From Acinetobacter larvae (GTDB taxonomy: Bacteria > Pseudomonadota > Gammaproteobacteria > Pseudomonadales > Moraxellaceae): a stretch of DNA of 64,000 bases. Location of the stretch: the NCBI RefSeq assembly GCF_001704115.1, contig NZ_CP016895.1:1798001-1862000 (forward strand), given 5' to 3'. This document shows, piece after piece, positions 7,030 through 15,422 of this stretch; the first letter of the stretch is position 1, and each line of letters starts with the position of its first letter. A program made the position numbers and the translations under genes. The notes below the pieces were generated by a model. It saw only the letters and a program-made list of their open reading frames with translations. It did no database searches and was not told where the DNA came from.

Positions 7030-7560
7030 CTATTTTTTTTGTTGTCGTTGTAAAAATAAGTAGGTTGGCATTTTAAGTTTTGCTTGATGACGTAATTTCA
7101 TTTTGATATAAAACACCAAAGCAAAGCATGTGGTTGCAACGGTTAGCATTAAACCATTCATATAACTCATAATAGAGCTAATATAACCAACAGTTGCTAG
7201 ACGATTCATCATTTTTACCACCTGCGGGCTACTTTCAACCCCCGTGATTGCCCAGGTGCATAGATGTTCGCAGTTGTTAATAATTAAATGATAGCTATTT
7301 TCATGCATACGGCTACGCATGCGGCGAACCACCAAACGACCTTTGTATTTGGGGTGGTGATATTCTCGTATGCTAATCTTGCGATGTCGTGCAAATTGTG
7401 CCAAGGAGGTGATTTCTATCGGTTTCTTTTTAAAGAAATGCGCGAAGCCCGAATAATGAATAACACGACCTTTGCCTGCATAGATGCCATGATGGGTATA
7501 ACCAAAATTTTTAACCATCAAATGTGCACCCAGTGGGTATTTCTTAGCTCTGTTCTGCAT
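7030..7560 (-). CDS. LRAT-domain (NlpC/P60-like) membrane-anchored protein
   Basis: A 176-residue protein. The N-terminal domain has the LRAT hallmark features: an early His in GYTHHGIYAGKGRVIHYSG (residues about 20-39) and the catalytic Cys in NNCEHLCTWAITG (about 98-110). Bacterial LRAT-type proteins are thiol enzymes of the papain-like fold acting as acyltransferases or hydrolases; the substrate here is unknown. After the domain comes a hydrophobic segment (about 125-152, LMLTVATTCFALVFYIKM) and a basic tail ending QRQQKK. A GGAAA site precedes the ATG. The stop codon TAG overlaps the AGAAGTGG word at the edge of the IS3-family element, so the natural C-terminus may have been replaced or shortened by the IS. 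Confidence 0.7.
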   Translation of the reverse strand: MQNRAKKYPLGAHLMVKNFGYTHHGIYAGKGRVIHYSGFAHFFKKKPIEITSLAQFARHRKISIREYHHPKYKGRLVVRRMRSRMHENSYHLIINNCEHLCTWAITGVESSPQVVKMMNRLATVGYISSIMSYMNGLMLTVATTCFALVFYIKMKLRHQAKLKMPTYLFLQRQQKK

Positions 7561-7689
7561 ATCAGATTTCCAACAAATTGTGCGTCCTTAGTCTTTTATT
7601 GAAAAGCAGTTCATTATACATAGATTTTAAGCGAGATGTTTCGCCGCAACACCACGCAAAAGGCAAACTAAGGTCATATGAGCATCAGC

Positions 7690-7697
7690 TATGTTTA
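7690..7697 (+). repeat. Target duplication, left copy (IS982-family element)
   Basis: The 8-mer TATGTTTA immediately precedes the left inverted repeat and recurs exactly after the right end at 8675-8682, proving a simple insertion. Confidence 0.9.
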
Positions 7698-8674
7698 ACC
7701 TGAGTTCGATGAAAAACGTTCAACCTTTCAGCATATTTTTGAAAGTTGGCTTATTCGGATTTAAACAATAAGCCACTACAGCAGCCATAATATTTACCAT
7801 GAAATTATTCACAGAACGATGACGCGAATGGTCAAGTTGATGTAAGTTTTTTAACTGATCATTCACCGTTTCTATTAATCCTCTTCTGCCAAGCAATTGT
7901 TTTTCTTCTTCAGTTCGGAGTGGCTTGTTTTTCATATTCTTACGTGATGGAGTCAATATTTTTAATCCTCTTGCTGCTAAAGCCTCTGTCTTAGCTTTGC
8001 TTAAATAGCCTTTATCTCCTAATAAAATGCCTTTTAATTCTTTGGTTAAAGACTCTAGTACAGCAATATCATGGATATTCCCTGATGTTACTTTAATATT
8101 AATAATTTCACCTAAGTTATTGATAACCACATGTAATTTAAAACCATAGAACCACCCAGTACTACTTTTTCCACGATTCGCTAAGCCTTTAAATACGCGG
8201 TTTCTTTTAATTCTAAGATTATGACAAACTACAAGTTTGGTTGAATCAATAATACTAATTCCTGTATCAGTTCCTTTAACCTGATGAAAAAAGCTACTCA
8301 AAGCTTGTAAACAACGTGGCATGATTTCAATAAAACGATTCTAGCTCAGCAGCTTAGGAAATGCTGATTTCCAAAAAGGGATGACCATGTGGCAGTAAAA
8401 ATATTTAAAGAATCTAAAACCTGATTGGTGAAATAAGATAACAATTGTCATGATCTCAGATAAACTTAAAGCTGACTTTTGAACTGGCTTATTTTGCTCA
8501 GGAATAAGAGCTTTCTCTAGAGATTCGTTAAATATTTTGCAAAAATCATCCACTTTACAGAATAATTCAGTAATATGATCCATAGAAAAGCCTTGTGTTT
8601 TAACTTTTGTCTTAAGAACCAATAAGTTACAAACATTAAGGCTTTTTTTCTACTTTTTTATGTCGAACTCAGGT
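7698..8674 (-). mobile_element. IS982-family insertion sequence (977 bp) with broken transposase
   Basis: The ends are ACCTGAGTTCGA (7698-7709) and its exact complement (8663-8674), flanked by a perfect 8-bp duplication TATGTTTA. The single transposase frame on the minus strand is cut by an in-frame amber codon. Confidence 0.92.
7720..8622 (-). pseudogene. IS982-family transposase with in-frame amber stop
   Basis: Two segments in the same frame, 8622-8341 (93 residues) and 8340-7720 (207 codons after the stop), together give one transposase of about 300 residues. They are separated by TAG at 8343-8341, where relatives usually have Tyr (context FPKLLS-stop-NRFIEIMPR). The downstream part has the DDE-type motifs SIIDSTKLVVCH, GWFYGFKLHVV, LLGDKGYLSKA and the E in RRGLIETVNDQLKN. 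A single base change explains the stop. The copy is inactive unless amber is suppressed or transposase is supplied by another copy. Confidence 0.85.
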
Positions 8675-8788
8675 TATGTTTAACAATTGAACTTTTACTG
8701 ACATTTTTGCTGATATTTTTAAAATAGCCTAAGCAAATTTAGAACTAAGTTGAGACCAACACACCAATATCCCATATCATACAAAAAC

Positions 8789-10693
8789 TCAATTTAGTAA
8801 TTTTTTAATATAATGTTCAACAACATAATTAGATCCAATCGGGCTTAAATGACCATAATCGACTTGTAATAACTCACCATGACCATCCTGAAAACGACAG
8901 GCGAATTGCTGCTGGTCTTGATAGCACATTTGACTGATTAAGGAGATATATTGCACCTGTGGTTCAGCGAGTGCATCAACAATTTGTTTGGCTTGCGCAT
9001 CATCTTTTATAATGCTTTGCATCAGTCCAGTATTGCTTAACTCGACCTGAGTTAAAGTTTTTGTTAAGTCTTTGGCAACGATTTCAGGCAAAGACGGTTG
9101 CCATTGTGGTACAGCCCCAATAATACTAATCCGTTGTACACCTAAATTTTTTAGTTGTTTAATCAAAGCCGACCAATCATTTTGGTGATGTAAATTTTGC
9201 TGAGCAATCACCACACGATACGGTTTAAGCGTTTGAATACTTTCTATGGCTTGCTTATTGGCATAATCACAGGCTTGTTTAAATTCTCCTCGCATTGCGG
9301 AAGGTGTCAAACTGGCTTTACAGCCTGAGGACGTGACTTGATAAAAGGCTTGTTGTGGAAAAGCCTGTCTTAGCCCTAAAGATAGTGCTTGTGCATGTGA
9401 GTCACCCCATAAAAATATACTGTGAGTAGTTGAGTGTGCTTGAATACAACTCGGGTCAATTTTATTTTGACCATTTTTATTTAGATTAAAGTAGGCATCA
9501 CATTTTAACCAATAGGCATCATCAAGGTTTTGGTGTAAGTTTTTATACTTTTCGATAAACTGCGCTTTGGCACTCTTTGTTGCTGGACGTAATACAGTGT
9601 TGGCGCCATGACTATAATAAATAACAATACTGAGCAATATAATACTGCCACAGCTGGCTATTATGATTAAGTTTATTTTTAAATCATTTAAACGCTTTAG
9701 AGCGTTGCCTAAATTATTTTCAATATAATGTGCAGATAAATAGCCTAAAAGAATAGAACTTAGCAAACCAGCAAAGATATAATAGCCATTATGTTGTAAT
9801 TGTTGTTGGTTTAATATCGCGACAATCGGCCAGTGCCATAAATAGATTGAATAGGAGCTAGCCCCCAAAAATTGGCAAAAAAAGTTATTGGTCCAATATG
9901 AGTTTTGTCTTTGAGCATATAAAATACAGGCTGCTGCGAATGTCGGAATCAGGCTATAACAACTTGCCCATGGTGTGGTTTGATCAAAACTGCATAAGGC
10001 AATGACAATCAGTATGATCCCTAAAGATTCTAAAGCGATTTGTTGTGTTGTATGCAAACGATATTTTGGCAGAAAATAAACAATCCCACCTAGAATCATT
10101 TCCCAAGCTCGGCTTGGCAGTAAATAATATGCAGCATCAGGTTGAGCATAAGCTAAATATTGTGCTGTACATAATGATAGCGCAAAAACTAAAACATATA
10201 GCCAAAGTAATTTTTGTTGAAAATAGCGATAAGCTAGCAGCGTGAATATGGGTAATAATAGATAAAACTGCCATTCTACGGATAGTGACCAGCTATGTAA
10301 TAATAATTTTTGATGTGAAGAACTGTCAAAATAACCAGCATTGAGCCAATAAAAGATATTAGAACTAAAGCTAAGACTGCTTATAATATCTTTAGCGAGC
10401 GTTTGATACTCGCTGGCAATGAGAAAAAACCAACCGTAGAATAATAACGCTATACATAGTACCACCAAAGCTGGAATGATGCGTATTCCGCGATTGCTAT
10501 AAAAGCGTAGCAATGAAAAACGTTGTGCTTCGAGACCCTGCATAATAATTTTTGTCATTAAATAACCAGAAATGACAAAGAAAATATCAACACCAATAAA
10601 GCCAGCGCCGAAACCACCAATACCGAAGTGAAATAAGACAACAAATAAAACAGCATATGCTCTTAAGCCGTTTATATCATACCGAAAGTGCAT
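8789..10693 (-). CDS. Membrane O-acyltransferase with periplasmic SGNH domain (OafA-like)
   Basis: A 634-residue two-domain protein. Residues about 1-355 form an Acyltransferase_3 domain with about ten membrane segments and the conserved opening YDINGLRAYAVLFVVLFHF (catalytic His) and GVDIFFVISGYLMTKI. The C-terminal part (about 400-634) is an SGNH esterase/transferase fold with the GDS block FLWGDSHAQALSLG and the D-x-x-H block VDYGHLSPIGSNY. Proteins of this design O-acetylate lipopolysaccharide, capsule or peptidoglycan, using acyl groups passed across the inner membrane. The acceptor glycan cannot be told from sequence, and no glycan genes are adjacent. It is a single gene unit; the IS982-family insertion lies downstream of its stop. 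Confidence 0.85.
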   Translation of the reverse strand: MHFRYDINGLRAYAVLFVVLFHFGIGGFGAGFIGVDIFFVISGYLMTKIIMQGLEAQRFSLLRFYSNRGIRIIPALVVLCIALLFYGWFFLIASEYQTLAKDIISSLSFSSNIFYWLNAGYFDSSSHQKLLLHSWSLSVEWQFYLLLPIFTLLAYRYFQQKLLWLYVLVFALSLCTAQYLAYAQPDAAYYLLPSRAWEMILGGIVYFLPKYRLHTTQQIALESLGIILIVIALCSFDQTTPWASCYSLIPTFAAACILYAQRQNSYWTNNFFCQFLGASSYSIYLWHWPIVAILNQQQLQHNGYYIFAGLLSSILLGYLSAHYIENNLGNALKRLNDLKINLIIIASCGSIILLSIVIYYSHGANTVLRPATKSAKAQFIEKYKNLHQNLDDAYWLKCDAYFNLNKNGQNKIDPSCIQAHSTTHSIFLWGDSHAQALSLGLRQAFPQQAFYQVTSSGCKASLTPSAMRGEFKQACDYANKQAIESIQTLKPYRVVIAQQNLHHQNDWSALIKQLKNLGVQRISIIGAVPQWQPSLPEIVAKDLTKTLTQVELSNTGLMQSIIKDDAQAKQIVDALAEPQVQYISLISQMCYQDQQQFACRFQDGHGELLQVDYGHLSPIGSNYVVEHYIKKLLN

Positions 10694-10932
10694 ATGCAGA
10701 TTACAGTTTTCAAAAAATGCATTCTAATTTTTTTTATATTTTAATTCAATTCGACTCAATGTAAGTTGATGAATTTTTTATGTAAATACAATTACTTGCT
10801 ATTGAGTTGGGTAGGGTGAGAAATGCCAATCTACTGATCTAATACGGCGCTCACTCACCATGCTAAAAATAGCGAGTTGCAATATTCTTATTTGCGTGAC
10901 TACAATTTTTTATAATTAATGCAAGAAAGTAC

Positions 10933-10961
10933 TTGTCAAACGAGAAAACAGTGCGTATTGT
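10933..10961 (+). promoter_or_regulatory. Probable promoter of the aroG leader transcript
   Basis: TTGTCA (10933-10938) and TATTGT (10956-10961) with a 17-bp spacer. The predicted transcript start near 10968 is about 25 bp before the first leader ORF. Confidence 0.5.
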
Positions 10962-10993
10962 GTTTTCTAAGCTTTCATTTTTAGACAATAGAC

Positions 10994-11047
10994 ATGTTAC
11001 AGCAAATTTTAACCACAAACCGTTATTATTTTTGGCAATACTTTTAA
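10994..11047 (+). CDS. Attenuator leader peptide rich in Tyr/Phe
   Basis: A 17-codon ORF encodes MLQQILTTNRYYFWQYF and ends exactly after a run of seven codons of which six are aromatic (Tyr-Tyr-Phe-Trp-Gln-Tyr-Phe). It is followed within 85 bp by mutually exclusive RNA pairings and a rho-independent terminator, and then by the DAHP synthase gene. DAHP synthase feeds Tyr, Phe and Trp synthesis. This is the classical layout of amino-acid-sensing transcription attenuation. The ribosome site is weak (no GGAG seen). Recognition rests on layout, not homology. Confidence 0.7.
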   Translation: MLQQILTTNRYYFWQYF

Positions 11048-11051
11048 TAGG

Positions 11052-11132
11052 TTGCCTAAGCGTGTTCTGGGCAATGTAGAAGTTGCCCATCAATTTTATA
11101 CCTGATCGGCAACTTCGGTCAGGTTTTTTTTT
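11052..11132 (+). promoter_or_regulatory. Transcription attenuator upstream of aroG
   Basis: Four segments can pair alternatively: A TTGCC (11052-11056), B GGGCAA (11069-11074), C GAAGTTGCCC (11079-11088) and D GGCAACTTC (11108-11116). A:B frees C to form a perfect 9-bp helix with D, which disrupts the terminator. B:C leaves D free so that the terminator (11100-11124 stem plus T tract) forms. A ribosome stalled at the Tyr-Tyr codons leaves A free (read-through). A ribosome at the leader stop covers A (termination). The pairings are seen; the mechanism is inferred. Confidence 0.65.
11100..11132 (+). terminator. Rho-independent terminator of the aroG attenuator
   Basis: ACCTGATCG and CGGTCAGGT (one G-T pair) form a 9-bp stem around GCAACTT, followed by nine T residues. 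Confidence 0.85.
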
Positions 11133-11176
11133 GCTGTAACAATCGTCATTTAAACTACTCAATATTGGAGTTCGTC

Positions 11177-11275
11177 ATGGGTACATTATATTTTGCTTAT
11201 TTTGGTCAGTTTTATTGGTCTTCATACCGTAAGACACTTTCTAAACTCTCGCATAGACCCAGAATGCTCAAATAA
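11177..11275 (+). CDS. Second aromatic-rich leader ORF before aroG
   Basis: A 32-codon ORF with a good ribosome site (GGAG, six bases before ATG). Its first 17 residues read MGTLYFAYFGQFYWSSY, with four Tyr, three Phe and one Trp; a basic tail follows and ends RPRMLK. It ends 38 bp before aroG. Downstream, GGGCA (11282-11286) and TGCCC (11295-11299) can form a hairpin that abuts the aroG ribosome site AAGGA. No T tract follows, so any role would be in translation rather than termination. Its aromatic bias matches that of the first leader peptide, which argues against chance. Confidence 0.6.
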   Translation: MGTLYFAYFGQFYWSSYRKTLSKLSHRPRMLK

Positions 11276-11313
11276 AAGATCGGGCAGATGCTATTGCCCA
11301 AAGGAAAAGACCT

Positions 11314-12375
11314 ATGAATGCTATTCAACACTTATTAACAAAACAGACTAAAGAAGTACAACTCAGTTCGCCACAACAACTTAAAACGCAATTACCATTA
11401 ACGGCGATACAGCAACAACATATTGCACAACAAAGACATCATATTCATCAAATATTAACTGGGAAAGACCATCGTTTATTGGTTATTGTTGGACCATGTT
11501 CAGTTCATGACCCCATTGCAGTGCTCGAATATGCAGAAAGATTAAAACAACTGCAAAGCCAAGTTGCAGATCAAATGTTATTGGTCATGCGCGCTTATAT
11601 CGAAAAACCACGGACCACAGTCGGTTGGAAGGGGTTCTTATACGATCCAGATTTAGATGGTTCTGCCAATCTACAACATGGTCTATCTCGATCACGTCAG
11701 CTTTATTTACAATTGATTGAATTGGGTTTGCCGCTCGCAACGGAAGTGTTAAATCCAATGGCGACAGCATATTTTGATGATCTGATTGCTTGGGGGGCGA
11801 TTGGTGCGCGAACCAGTGAATCACAAATCCATCGTGAAATTGCCAGTTTAATGCCTTATAGCATTGGTTTTAAAAATGGCACCGATGGTTCTGTTCAGAT
11901 TGCCTTGGATGCTATACAGTCAGCATCTAATAGCCATCATTTTTTGGGAATGAGCCAAAATGGCTTACCGAGTATTTTAACCAGTGTCGGTAACCCCGCA
12001 GCACATCTCATTTTACGTGGCGCCAATCATGGCACCAACTATGATGCGCACAGTATTGCTCAACTAAAACAGCAACACCAAGGTCAACTACCTGCTTTGG
12101 TCATTGATTGTAGCCATGGTAATAGTGGCAAAGACCCTTTAAAACAACCGCAAATTCTGGCACAGATTATTGCTGAACGTCATCTGACTCAGGTTAAAGG
12201 CGTTATGCTTGAAAGTCATTTGGTAGACGGTCAGCAAAAAATATCAGATCAGATGTGCTACGGTCAGTCGATTACCGATGGTTGTTTGGGCTGGGAAAAA
12301 ACGGCGACGTTATTAACAGAAATGTCAGCGTTACTGGCACAACAAGATCATCATAAGCTGTCTATCTTGGGCTAG
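11314..12375 (+). CDS. aroG: 3-deoxy-7-phosphoheptulonate (DAHP) synthase, class I
   Basis: A 353-residue enzyme that condenses phosphoenolpyruvate and erythrose 4-phosphate, the first step of the shikimate pathway. Family blocks visible are LLVIVGPCSVHDP (about 50-62), MRAYIEKPRTTVGWKG (about 92-107), GAIGARTSESQIHRE, GFKNGTDGSVQIALDA, LRGANHGTNYD, VIDCSHGNSGKDP (metal-site Cys/His region) and MLESHLVDGQQ. Length matches AroF/G/H-type enzymes. The ribosome site AAAGGA precedes the ATG. Which amino acid inhibits the enzyme cannot be told by eye, so the symbol could equally be aroF. The Tyr/Phe-rich leader suggests control by tyrosine and/or phenylalanine supply. The gene is followed by a bidirectional terminator. 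Confidence 0.92.
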   Translation: MNAIQHLLTKQTKEVQLSSPQQLKTQLPLTAIQQQHIAQQRHHIHQILTGKDHRLLVIVGPCSVHDPIAVLEYAERLKQLQSQVADQMLLVMRAYIEKPRTTVGWKGFLYDPDLDGSANLQHGLSRSRQLYLQLIELGLPLATEVLNPMATAYFDDLIAWGAIGARTSESQIHREIASLMPYSIGFKNGTDGSVQIALDAIQSASNSHHFLGMSQNGLPSILTSVGNPAAHLILRGANHGTNYDAHSIAQLKQQHQGQLPALVIDCSHGNSGKDPLKQPQILAQIIAERHLTQVKGVMLESHLVDGQQKISDQMCYGQSITDGCLGWEKTATLLTEMSALLAQQDHHKLSILG

Positions 12376-12406
12376 CATCGTTGTCCTGATTCTGGGTTTA
12401 GATTTT

Positions 12407-12439
12407 ATGGGCTATTAAAATTAAGTTTTAATAGCCCAT
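12407..12439. terminator. Bidirectional terminator between aroG and the desulfurase gene
   Basis: ATGGGCTATTAAAA and TTTTAATAGCCCAT form a perfect 14-bp stem with loop TTAAG between two convergent genes. Confidence 0.8.
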
Positions 12440-12466
12440 ATGTTGATCTACGCATTGATTTAATAC

Positions 12467-14239
12467 TTAAAATGAAGAGCGCTCTTGATGGCGTTGTCGA
12501 TGTAAATGTTGCAATACATCGACCATTTGATTGATCTCATCATGTTGATTATAAAAAGCAATAGAAGGGCGTACGGTTTTCTCGACCCCAAAACGTCTGA
12601 GTATCGGCTGTGCGCAATGATGACCTGCACGAACGGCGATACCCTGTTCATTTAAACATCGACCTATTTGTTCAGGGCTATAGTCAGTCATCACAAAAGA
12701 CATCACACTGGCTCTGTGTTGTGGGTTACCGATCAAGCGTAGACTGGGCACCGTTTGCAAACGTTGTAAACTATACTGCAATAATTCATGTTCATACTGC
12801 GCAATATGCTGTAAGCCAATTTTTTGAATATAGTTTAAGGCTGCTGCCAGTCCAACCGCATCTGCAATATTGCCTGTACCAGCTTCAAACTTATTGGGAG
12901 GATCTTGATAGATCACATGTTCAAAACGAACATCGGCAATCATATTGCCACCACCTTCCCATACTGGCATACTCTCTAAAATTGCTGTTTTGGCATAAAG
13001 TACTCCTATACCGGTTGGACCAAAGACTTTGTGCCCTGAAAAGACTAGAAAATCTGCATCTAAGGCTTGTACATCTGTCGGCATATGGGCAATGGATTGC
13101 GCCGCATCGACCAAAACAGGAATATGCTGTTGATGTGCCATCTCAATGACTTGCTGTATGGGGGTAATCGTTCCCAAAGCATTTGACACTTGTGTAATGG
13201 CTAAAAGTTTGGTTCTGCTATTCATTAATTTAGCAAGTGCGATGAGATCGATTTGCCCAGTATCATCGACAGGAATGACTCGCAGTACTGCACCTTGCTG
13301 CTGGCAAAGCTGATACCACGGCACGATATTGGCATGATGTTCTAAATGGGAAATTATAATTTCATCTCCCGCGCCAATATTGTGAACACCCCAGCTTTTG
13401 GCAACTAAATTAATCGCCTCCGTAGTACCACGAACAAAAACAATATTATCGGTAGATGCTGCGTGAATAAAATCCGCCACAACTTGTCGAGCATGTTCAT
13501 AAGCATCGGTAGCGCGTGCAGCCAGCTGATGTGCCGCACGGTGAATATTAGAATTTTCATTCTGATAAAAATAAACTAGACGATCTATCACCGCTTGTGG
13601 TTTTTGGGTGGTTGCTGCGCTGTCGAGCCAGATCAATGCATGACCATTTACTTTTTGTTGCAAGATGGGGAAATCACGGCGAATTTGCTCAAAAACCAAG
13701 CCATTGGCTGTGGTCTGTGCAAATCGGTCTGCTGTGATGACATCTGGTTTTTCTGTATGGCTTGAATGAGTAGCAGTTGTTGGCTGTAAATGCTCCTGAT
13801 CAAAAAGAAAATAATAATCCCTTGCTGATGCATCAATAGAATGCGCTTGGTGCTGCGGCGAAGCATTTGCCTCCAGTGCATCAATGGGCAAATCAGGCTG
13901 TAAGCTATTTGGCGCAGTGGTATTGAGTAAGCGTTGATAAAAAGGGCTATGTCTAGACTGATCAATGCGTGGTGGAGCATTGCTTTCGAGCCGATCAATT
14001 GCATAGTGTGGCGTAGTCTGTGTTGCTGCTGCCACGTGCTCTGATAGGTTATGCTGATCAATTGCCTGAGCATCGTGTAGTGCGGCGGGCGACAATGCTG
14101 CAAAAAAAGCATCCGCCATGCGATTTAAAAAATCTTCGTCAGCGATGCTTGGGGCGGCGGCATGATGGGATCTACGACTGGCTTGCATATCGGTAGCATC
14201 CATTTCAGGCGACTTAACGATAGTTTGTTGGATAGTCAT
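12467..14239 (-). CDS. Encapsulated cysteine desulfurase (family 2A cargo), copy 1
   Basis: A 590-residue PLP enzyme that removes sulfur from L-cysteine to give alanine and enzyme persulfide. A SufS-like catalytic core starts near IRRDFPILQQKVNG (about 192) and contains the PLP lysine in VFSGHKVFGPTG, the substrate/PLP block ISHLEHHANIVPW, and the catalytic Cys in VRAGHHCAQPILRRFGV. Before the core is an Ala/His/Gln-rich extension of about 190 residues, absent from ordinary SufS, with short conserved islands (FLNRMADAFFAALSP, FYQRLLN, RDYYFLFDQEH). In family 2A systems such disordered extensions direct loading into the encapsulin. The start at 14239 is chosen because GGAGGT lies 11 bp upstream, inside the shell gene; the two genes overlap by 26 bp. 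Confidence 0.9.
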   Translation of the reverse strand: MTIQQTIVKSPEMDATDMQASRRSHHAAAPSIADEDFLNRMADAFFAALSPAALHDAQAIDQHNLSEHVAAATQTTPHYAIDRLESNAPPRIDQSRHSPFYQRLLNTTAPNSLQPDLPIDALEANASPQHQAHSIDASARDYYFLFDQEHLQPTTATHSSHTEKPDVITADRFAQTTANGLVFEQIRRDFPILQQKVNGHALIWLDSAATTQKPQAVIDRLVYFYQNENSNIHRAAHQLAARATDAYEHARQVVADFIHAASTDNIVFVRGTTEAINLVAKSWGVHNIGAGDEIIISHLEHHANIVPWYQLCQQQGAVLRVIPVDDTGQIDLIALAKLMNSRTKLLAITQVSNALGTITPIQQVIEMAHQQHIPVLVDAAQSIAHMPTDVQALDADFLVFSGHKVFGPTGIGVLYAKTAILESMPVWEGGGNMIADVRFEHVIYQDPPNKFEAGTGNIADAVGLAAALNYIQKIGLQHIAQYEHELLQYSLQRLQTVPSLRLIGNPQHRASVMSFVMTDYSPEQIGRCLNEQGIAVRAGHHCAQPILRRFGVEKTVRPSIAFYNQHDEINQMVDVLQHLHRQRHQERSSF

Positions 14240-15146
14240 GATATTTATCGACCTCCACATCATCTAAAACAGCTAAAGCATCTTCGGTTAAAACCGCCAA
14301 AGAGCAATATAATGAAATTAAATATGAAGCAATGGCATTGCGGTTGATGCCCATAAAGCGCACCGATAAACCCGGTGATTGTTCACCAGCAAGTCCTGGC
14401 TGGAAAAGACCGACGATACCTTGACGTTTTTCACCGACCCGAAGCAGTAAAATCTTTGTTTTACCGTCTTCTACAGGGATTTTATTGGTTGGGATCAATG
14501 GTACACCGCGCCAAGTGATAAATTGTGAGCCAAATAAACTGACTGTTGGTGGTGGTACACCACGGCGTGTACATTCACGACCAAAAGCAGCAATCGCATG
14601 GGGATGTGCTAGAAAAAAACCAGGTTCCTTCCAAACTAAACGTAATAAGTCGTCTAAATCATCTGGTGTAGGTGCACCATGCAAAGTGCTTAGGCGCTGT
14701 TGATCTGCTACGCTGGCTAATAAACCATATTCTGGGTTATTAATGAGCTCACTTTCTTGCCGTTCTTTGATGGTTTCAATGGTCAAACGTAATTGTTCTT
14801 TGATTTGATCGTGTGGGCTACTATATAAATCGGCAACACGGGTGTGAATGTCCAGTACCGTCGATACACCATTTAAAAAATATTCGCGCGGTTGGCTATC
14901 ATAATTTACAAAAGTTTGCGGTAGCGTGGCTTCATCACGTTGTGTACAAGCAACTTGGATATCTTCGGTATTACAAACTTGGTTGACCCGATAAATACCA
15001 GCTTCAACCGGAATCCATTGTAAAAGCTGCGTTAACCAACGCGGGCTAATACTAGATAATTGCGGTACCGTTTTTGTGGCATTTGCCAATTGCCGTGCGG
15101 CATGATCACCAAGTGAATGTTGGCTTTTATCGTTATATGTTGTCAT
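14214..15146 (-). CDS. Family 2A encapsulin shell protein (SrpI-like), copy 1
   Basis: A 310-residue HK97-fold shell protein. Blocks typical of SrpI-like encapsulins are visible: ADLYSSPHDQIKEQLRLT (about 123-140, E-loop region), NPEYGLLASVAD, PTPDDLDDLLRLVWKEPGFF, GRECTRRGVPPPTVSLFG, and the C-terminal VGEKRQGIVGLFQPG and RFMGINRNAIASYLIS. The length leaves no room for the cyclic-nucleotide-binding insertion of family 2B. Published work on Acinetobacter baumannii shows that this shell with its desulfurase cargo stores elemental sulfur in the cytoplasm. Upstream on the same strand is a serine O-acetyltransferase gene (276 bp away); downstream the desulfurase gene overlaps. A near-identical paralogue lies at 34326-35261. 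Confidence 0.93.
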   Translation of the reverse strand: MTTYNDKSQHSLGDHAARQLANATKTVPQLSSISPRWLTQLLQWIPVEAGIYRVNQVCNTEDIQVACTQRDEATLPQTFVNYDSQPREYFLNGVSTVLDIHTRVADLYSSPHDQIKEQLRLTIETIKERQESELINNPEYGLLASVADQQRLSTLHGAPTPDDLDDLLRLVWKEPGFFLAHPHAIAAFGRECTRRGVPPPTVSLFGSQFITWRGVPLIPTNKIPVEDGKTKILLLRVGEKRQGIVGLFQPGLAGEQSPGLSVRFMGINRNAIASYLISLYCSLAVLTEDALAVLDDVEVDKYHDYPTNYR

Positions 15147-15422
15147 AGCACTGTACCTGTTGTTTTTATTTTCTCAATGGAGAAGCGTTGTTTGTTATGT
15201 GCGTTGTTGCTTTTGCAGCGTTAGTGTAGGAAGAAAACACATCAAGAAAAACCGCTTGCCTTGAATCTTCAGGCGTGTCGTGCGGGTATATATTTTTTAA
15301 GTATTTGTTTATATGGTTAATTTATTTAATATGTTGAATGATTTTTATAGGTAAATAACGTTTAGTACCAGCGCGTTAAACAGGATAAATATTATTTACC
15401 ATCTAAAAATCTTTTGATTAAT

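Noticed and set aside
10863..11162. 99-codon minus-strand ORF upstream of aroG
   Set aside because: It lies opposite the leader peptide, attenuator pairings and terminator of aroG, has no ribosome site or recognisable domain, and its composition follows from the antisense of that region.
12610..13149. 179-codon plus-strand ORF inside the desulfurase gene
   Set aside because: It is antisense to a clearly conserved enzyme, has no family features, and is explained as a shadow of the desulfurase codons.
13648..14112. 154-codon minus-strand ORF in the desulfurase extension
   Set aside because: It overlaps the same strand in another frame within the low-complexity tail; the paralogous copy 2 has no matching ORF.
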